NCBI GenBank assembly: GCA_023101725.1
Contig: JALJCO010003410.1
Span: 1,289,001-1,353,000, forward strand
DNA from: Atherinomorus stipes
Taxonomy: Eukaryota > Chordata > Actinopteri > Atheriniformes > Atherinidae
Direction of reading: 5' to 3'
DNA length: 64,000 nt
The notes below the pieces were generated by a model. That model did not search any database. It was given only the letters and a program-made list of their open reading frames with translations, and was not told the DNA's origin. The translations under genes and the position numbers were made by a program. This document shows, piece after piece, positions 58,421 to 64,000 of this stretch (the first letter of the stretch is position 1; every line of letters begins with the position of its first letter).

Positions 58421-58766
58421 GCCTGTCCTGTTGGAGAGAGCAACAGCGACCTCTGCAGCATAGTTTAAGACCACAGCAGCTCTGAAGTGTGATGACAACA
58501 TGGGTGTTTATTTACTTTTTTTTTTTTTTTTTTTTTTTAAAGAAAGGGGAAACAGAATCTATATCAAATGCACTTTCTCAATATTTCAATCAATTTTGTA
58601 TTTTATTGCATGTAATATTTGACTTAGCCCACTGCTTCAACTTAAGAAGTGCTATCCTTCTAATAGTCATACACTTAGGCTGCCAAATATAGAAACATAT
58701 CTGTTAAAAAAATATGACTGTGTTAAAACGTTTGTGAAAAAAGTTGGGTTGGATGTGACTAGGGAA

Positions 58767-58767
<1 letters not shown>

Positions 58768-58800
<33 letters not shown>
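58768..58800. repeat. (ATT)n microsatellite
   Basis: About eleven ATT units. Confidence 0.9.
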
Positions 58801-58804
<4 letters not shown>

Positions 58805-59100
58805 TGAAAGTTATGATATCTTTAAACTATAAATATACCCTGGAAAAACCCATTTTTTCATGTTTCCAAGTAGCCTATTTATTCACTTTCATTAACCTCA
58901 GTTTTGTTCTTAACATTACACATTGCATGTATGCAACTTTTATAAAAAGGTAGCCTATTTAGTTTACAATATTTAGGGTCAACAAACAAATATTTTGTAA
59001 AAGCAAATATTTTGTAAAAGCAAAATATTTGTTAAGCAGAAATACAAATAAATAAATAAATCTATCTCCTGACCACATGTACTGCGAAACACACACAAAC

Positions 59101-59368
59101 ACACGTTTGTTTTTGTTTTTTTATCCCCATGGGGTAGGCCTATATCCATTGACATAATGCATTCCCTAGCCCCTTACCCTAAACCTAACGCCCATAACTG
59201 ATTGCCTAAACCTAACCGTTATCCTAACCCTATCCAAAACCTAATTGTAACTTAATCTCTAAAACCTAATCTTGACCCTCAAAACGGGATTCGTAGCCGT
59301 GAAGACCGGGAAAATGTCCCCACGGTGATGGTAAAAATCCGGAAGGTTCCCATAATGTTTCAACCCCC

Positions 59369-59425
<57 letters not shown>

Positions 59426-59640
59426 TTTTATATCCCCCGTGGGGTACATCCATTGACACAATGCATAGCCCCTTACCTAAACCTAATTGTAACCTAAACT
59501 CTAAAACCTAATCTTGAACCTCAAAAGTGGGTTTTTCTTTTACTTTTTTAGTGAGGACCGGCCAAAATGTCCTCACTTTGCTGGTTAAAAGCGCAAAATG
59601 GTCCTCACAATGTAGCAAGTACAAGTACACAAACTGTAGC
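59101..59640. repeat. Two direct copies of a dispersed fish repeat
   Basis: Copies at about 59101-59363 and 59418-59640 share ACGTTTGTTTTT, ATCC-CCATTGACA-AATGCAT, CTAAACCTAA, AAACCTAATCTTGA and GTGA-GACCGG-AAAATGTCC. A C22-(AC)n tract (59364-59419) lies between them. CCTAA-type strings look telomere-like but belong to this repeat. Confidence 0.7.
59364..59419. repeat. C22 run followed by (AC)n
   Basis: Twenty-two C's merge into about 17 AC units. Confidence 0.9.
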
Positions 59641-59940
59641 CTATGCATGCCTCAGATACGGACACTAGTTAGTCCGCCTGCACCTGAACATCGCAGTCCT
59701 GACGGAACGGCAGCTGTTTCCTATTAACTCATTAACGGAGCTGTTGCAGCTTTTGTTAGTAGATCATGTTGAACTAAGTGGAGCGTGTCTACTTTTGTGT
59801 GGTTTCATAGAAACAAACTGTTAAAGAGAGAAAAAAAGGGGGGAAAACTGCTTTATTTTCCAGAAGTTGGGGGATGTTTATTTGGTTGTTTTCATCCCTC
59901 TATTTTATTTTCGACAGGTTGAGCGAGAGCGTGAGTGAAA

Positions 59941-62900
59941 ATGGACGGTAAATACTTTCCCCACAATATAAAATTTAGATACCATAGTTAAAACTCGCAT
60001 TAAAGGCAACTGTTAGTGTGAACAAATATTTAAACTTTTTCCATAGATACAAGTAAACAGCATTCATTTGGGAGCGGAGCGCAGAGAAATCCTCATCCCA
60101 GGCCTTTTTTTCTATGTTCAGCCTCCATCTCAGCCATACTACCTCTACCAACAGTGGCAGCTCAACAACCCATACAGCCACTATGGGTTACCTGGAGGTA
60201 GCAACCTATTTACACTTGCATTTGGTACAATCAACACATATGTTGAATGTCAGTGCATGATTTTTAAATTTTGTTTCCAAATCCTAGGTTTTAACATTGG
60301 CCGTCCCTGCATGCAGCCCTACCCATTTGTGCCATATCCTGGCTTTGTTTTACCGCATGCTCCTATATATCCAGTGGACTACAGGCGGATGTTTGAACCT
60401 CGCTTCCATGCTCCTTCCTGGGGTGACATGCCTCGCCAGCAGCACCATTCGCAGCCTTACGGACGTCGAGAAACGGCCTGTTCAGAAGCTCAAACTGACC
60501 CCAGTGAGGCAATAGCGAAGCTCATTGAATGTCTGGATAAGATTCGAGCAACCGAGCTGCAGGTTCGCTGAACGAGAGCTTGATTCTGGTGTTGCATCTC
60601 AGTCTTCCAGTGTGTTTTCTCCCAGAGAAGAGAAGAAAAATGAAGAGCAGGGTCACAGCTTGCCTTCAGCACTTCAGGACAACTGTTTGGAGTCCCCAGC
60701 TATGACCCTCGGTGACTCCACTGCAGAAATGTACGACAGTGAGCCTAGACAAGTGATTATAGACCCTCTGAGCCCTAAGGAGTGCTGGACGGGAGGACTA
60801 GAAGAGGAGCTGCCTATTGATAGCTCCTCTGTCCATGAAGAGTGTCCTAAGCTGGAGCAATCAGCATCAGACCAACACTTGGTCCCTCTTGAGAAGGTTA
60901 CAGATATCCAGTCAAATATCTCAGTGACCGACTCAAGTGTTTCCAGATGTGACGCAGAGGAATCCACGCAGATGCTCTCCTTTCCCTCCAGTCAGACAGC
61001 ACTTCAGGAGGCTAAAAGTAGCAATAAAGTCTCAAAGACAGCACATCTTTGTGATGATGCCAGGGCTGATCAAAGTTGCCACATCCTCAAACTTCCCTTT
61101 GGTCATATTTTAACACCTGGAGCTGCTGAAGCTGATTGTCTTTCTTCTCCAGCTGCCCCCTACTACTACAACTACCTCCCCATGCAAACGACACACGAGC
61201 GCATGAGTGTACTCAGTCCATCTTTGGATGAGCTCTCCTCCAGAGATGAAATGTTTTCCACAGATCTGGATGACTCAGATCTCTTCCCCAAACATGTTTA
61301 CACAGGGAGGAGGCTTGCAGAGGTCATCAGCAGGTCCCCTCAAGCCACTGAGGATGTAGAGGAGGTGTGGTTGCCAGATTCAAAGAGGTTTGTGTGCGCC
61401 TGTTGTGGAAAACATCTGGCAAAAGGGACAAGCAGGAGCAAAAGCAACAGCTCCAAAATATACCAGGATGAAGCTGGAGACTCTGAGGAGGAGGACAGTT
61501 ATGGTAGAGGGTGCGAGGAACCGGTCAGAGTGGTTGTAAGAAAGCACTCTACACCAAGGAAGGCCCACCCTCTCCCACAGAGACACACAACTAAACCTTG
61601 GTATAAAAGAGGCCAGTACAAAGAGCCCTCAGATCCAGTGGAAAAGGAGGAAGACCTTGTTTGTAAGCAGGATGCAGCTGAAGTTGAGACCGGAGTTGGA
61701 CTGGAGTTGGACAGCAGAGAGCTGCAGTGTAGGACATGTCAGGGTAACGTTCTGCAAAGACCTTTCCCCCTTTTTTTCCTCATTACTGTGGTTTTACAGC
61801 ACAAACTGTGAATGTGTGAATTTGTTTCAGATAAATTCTGCAGAGAAGATCTGACCACAGCAGACCAGGGCAGGTGGGCAGATGGAGACGTGATGCCAAG
61901 GAGGAGACAAGCTGCTGCTCTGCAGAGACAAGGTAATATGTTTTTCTTTTCTTTTTTTTTTTTAAAAAAGCAAATTAAGAGCCTGTCAGGTCCCAGAGTT
62001 GTTCACCCTCTCATTGAGTGTAAAGTAATCATATTTTCTCTTTTGAGCTCCATCACATACTGAACACGGGAAACTGTAGAGCCAAGAAATGGTCTTAATA
62101 TGCTCTTGTTGCTTAGGAAGGTTCTTTAAATAGGTGAAATTGAACTGGAAGTGGGAGTAATTCATTCTCTGAAATGCAGTGGAAAGGTGATCTGATCTCA
62201 CGCCCAACTAGTCATGCAGTGATTGCAGGAACCTGCTGTCTGCTTTTGGAGAACCTGGCCAGCATTGCATGTGGGGCCCATATGGGTTAAATTTAGGCTG
62301 CATATGAGGGATCCAAGTGGGTTTGTCCACGATTTCCATGGTGGCCGCATCTGTGTTTACCCATATAGCCTATATAGGCATGGGATTGAACTGGGCAATT
62401 TTGCAGATCTCAGTTTAAGTTACATGCGCCCCATATATGGAAGCCCACATGGGCCAACACAGGTGGGACCACCATGGAAACAGTGGACAAACCCACTTGG
62501 GTCCCTCATATGCAGCCAAAAATCTAAACATTTGGGCCCCACATGCAATGCTGGCTGGGAAGTAACCTCAAAACCACTACTTTTTAATATGCAGCTTCCC
62601 AAGGTGGTAATGTAACGGTGGACGTGAGTTTGGAAGATTTACGGTACTTCTAACATGTTGAACTTCGAACATTAAAGTACTTTAAAGTCGTCCAAGGTAG
62701 CTGAGCAAAGTGAAACGGGAGTGATGGCAGACTCTTGGGGGTGAGGTGTTAACCCCTTGGAGAAAGACATGATGCACCCCATTTCATGTGATGTGGCCCT
62801 CCATCACTGCTTGGTTTAGCAACCTTGCAGAGCATGGACCAATAAATGCCCCAGTTAGATCAAGTCTGATTGGATGTGGTTGCCATGCCAACCTACATAG

Positions 62901-63585
62901 TCAGTCACTCCTAATGCAGATGTTTAGTTTCTCTGCAGCTGTTCCCACACAGCAGAATCATTCTACACACAAACATTTGCTTCTGACTCCTCAGTATTGG
63001 CATACTATCTGAAAGCACGCACTGATGCTGCCCTGCATCTTTAACAAGGACATGGATTTGCAGCATTATTTTCTTCTTGGCCTCTCTGTGGTTTCTTTCC
63101 ATTGCTCCGCCATGATGGACCAATTCGGTTTTAAGCTTTGTTCTGCAGCAGGAATTCTGGAAAGTATTGATCTGAGGTGCAGAGAAGTGATCCAGATGAG
63201 GATGCTTCCATAAAAACAATGAGGATCACTGCTATCAGGAAAAACAAGTGTCTACAATGATCACACAAACACTGTTGCAGATGGTGGCTGATAGTGTGTT
63301 TAATGGATTTGTTGAACAGTAACAAAGACTTTTTTTGTTTTATCATTGTTCCATCTCTGTTTTCATATCATTTGAAAAGAAATGAGCAGTCAGTGGAAGT
63401 TGATGTCTCACAGGCCAAGAGAGGAAGACCATGATGATGAGCCGCCAGCATTACACTGGGAAAGAGGTAGTTTTTTTTTTTTCTTCTTCTGCATGTTTTT
63501 TTTTTTTTTTTGTCTGTGAAGGTGATTATTTGAATCTGTTGGGCTCTTATCAGGTTCTACAGTGAGAACAGAACCGAGATGCTGA
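59941..63585 (+). CDS. buc: Bucky ball / Velo1-type germ plasm organiser, with two apparent frameshifts
   Basis: Buc nucleates the Balbiani body and germ plasm in fish oocytes through self-assembly of its N-terminal BUVE prion-like region. Six coding exons: 59941-59947, 60047-60197, 60288-61743, 61831-61932, 63380-63466 and 63554-63585. Allowing one surplus base in exons 2 and 3, they total 1833 nt, giving 610 residues (zebrafish Buc about 639). The N-terminus has PFFYVQPPSQPYYLYQQWQL, GRPCMQPYPFVPYPGFVLPH, then PVDYRRMFEP and ETACSEAQTDPSEAIAKLIE, the family signature. The middle is acidic and Ser-rich. VCACCGKHLAKG and LQCRTCQDKFCRED carry paired cysteines that might bind metal. The end is basic and acidic mixed, ERGSTVRTEPRC. 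The start in exon 1 (ATGGACG/GT) is inferred. Expected to be maternal/oocyte-specific by homology. It could be a paralog (buc2-like) rather than buc itself. Confidence 0.88.
60198..60287 (+). other. buc intron 2, 90 nt, frame-neutral
   Basis: GT-AG intron of exactly 90 nt without an in-frame stop. If retained it would add 30 residues between LPGG and FNIGRP. The family sequence continues directly across the splice, so the spliced form is taken as the normal one. Confidence 0.6.
61933..63379. other. buc intron 4
   Basis: A 1.4-kb intron containing the hairpin element 62258-62555. I recognise nothing else in it. Confidence 0.6.
62258..62555. repeat. Hairpin (inverted-repeat) element in a buc intron
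   Basis: Arms 62258-62357 and 62456-62555 are inverted repeats of 100 nt with an outer 22-bp perfect match (62258-62279 against 62534-62555). Most of the rest matches, including GGCTGCATATGAGGGA and AAGTGGGTTTGTCCAC. The inner ~98 nt are also partly self-complementary (GCCTATATAGGC at 62368). Likely a fold-back MITE. No target duplication found. Confidence 0.8.
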
Positions 63586-63919
63586 TGTCCCCTGGCTGGC
63601 TGAAACTAAGCATGTTGAACTGTGGGTAAAAGTTTCAAACACTCCTGATGACTGACGTTTATAAAATGTTCAATTGCACCAACTTTAAACATCTATTTAT
63701 GTCTCAGGTCCCCCCGAAAGGTGTAAAGGTTAAAGGATGAAGATATTTAGAGCACCTGGTGAAATGCACCGCACAAGAAGCATCTTTGTTTAAAAAAAAA
63801 ATTAAAAAAAATTCTGCAGTGACACTGCCTTGCACTATTCAGAATTAATAGACTTCACAAACATTCAAATGGGCTGAGGTTGTTGCAGATAATGGTGTAC
63901 CACTGTTTGGGGTCAGTCC

Positions 63920-63925
63920 AATAAA
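63920..63925 (+). terminator. Polyadenylation signal of buc
   Basis: AATAAA 335 nt after the buc stop codon, followed by a T/G-rich stretch (TATTGTCAATGTTT). Confidence 0.5.
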
Positions 63926-64000
63926 ATATTGTCAATGTTTAAACCTGTGGTGGCCTCATTCATTATTCTAACATCTGAGGTGGGGAAACCATGACTCTTG

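Larger units (their letters stand above)
58421..59940. other. Divergent kbtbd2-buc spacer
   Basis: About 1.5 kb between two divergent genes. It holds an (ATT)n tract, a duplicated ~300-bp fish repeat (59101-59363 and 59418-59640) and a C22-(AC)n tract. The buc promoter must lie at the right end; no clear core motif is visible. Confidence 0.5.

Noticed and set aside
59160..59280. Interstitial telomere remnant (CCTAA strings)
   Set aside because: There is no TTAGGG array; the strings recur in the second copy of a dispersed repeat.
60525..60560. ATG at 60525 as the start of a separate 428-codon gene
   Set aside because: The first residues are the buc exon read out of frame, and the continuation is buc exon 3. 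It is explained by the frame break near 60563.

Overview
The window looks like nuclear DNA of a ray-finned (teleost) fish. Genes are split into many short exons with GT-AG introns, introns and spacers are AT-rich and full of microsatellites and DNA transposons, and the last gene is a bucky ball (buc) homolog. The gene order lsm5, avl9, kbtbd2 matches the human 7p14 neighbourhood as I recall it. I cannot name the species.

Layout: (1) 1-2528 (+), the 3' part of psme2 (proteasome activator PA28 beta); its 5' end lies outside the window. (2) 2998-4459 (-), complete lsm5, tail to tail with psme2. (3) 6125-39837 (+), complete avl9 in 16 coding exons; its introns hold most of the transposon load. 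(4) 46913-54804 (-), complete kbtbd2 in three coding exons, with a leader extending to about 58.4 kb. (5) 59941-63585 (+), buc in six coding exons, divergently arranged with kbtbd2.

The genes do not form one pathway. psme2, lsm5, avl9 and kbtbd2 are broadly used cell-maintenance genes (proteasome activation, mRNA decay/splicing, secretory trafficking, cullin-3 substrate recognition). buc is a rapidly evolving germline gene that organises the Balbiani body and germ plasm in fish oocytes.

Main anomalies: three apparent +1 frameshifts, one in psme2 and two in buc, while the other three genes read cleanly. Two fall in runs of seven identical bases where six would restore the frame. This suggests residual homopolymer errors in the assembly, although real decay of this buc copy is not excluded. 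Mobile DNA includes hAT-like, Harbinger-like, TTAA-type, TA-type and Tc1-like elements, LINE fragments, nested fold-backs and a strong 100-bp-arm hairpin inside a buc intron. The kbtbd2 leader has a start-stop AUG-UAG and a 53-codon upstream ORF. Very long C, G and A runs (18-61 nt) mark other places where assembly accuracy is doubtful.

All identifications rest on reading translated exons against remembered family sequences; no database search was run.
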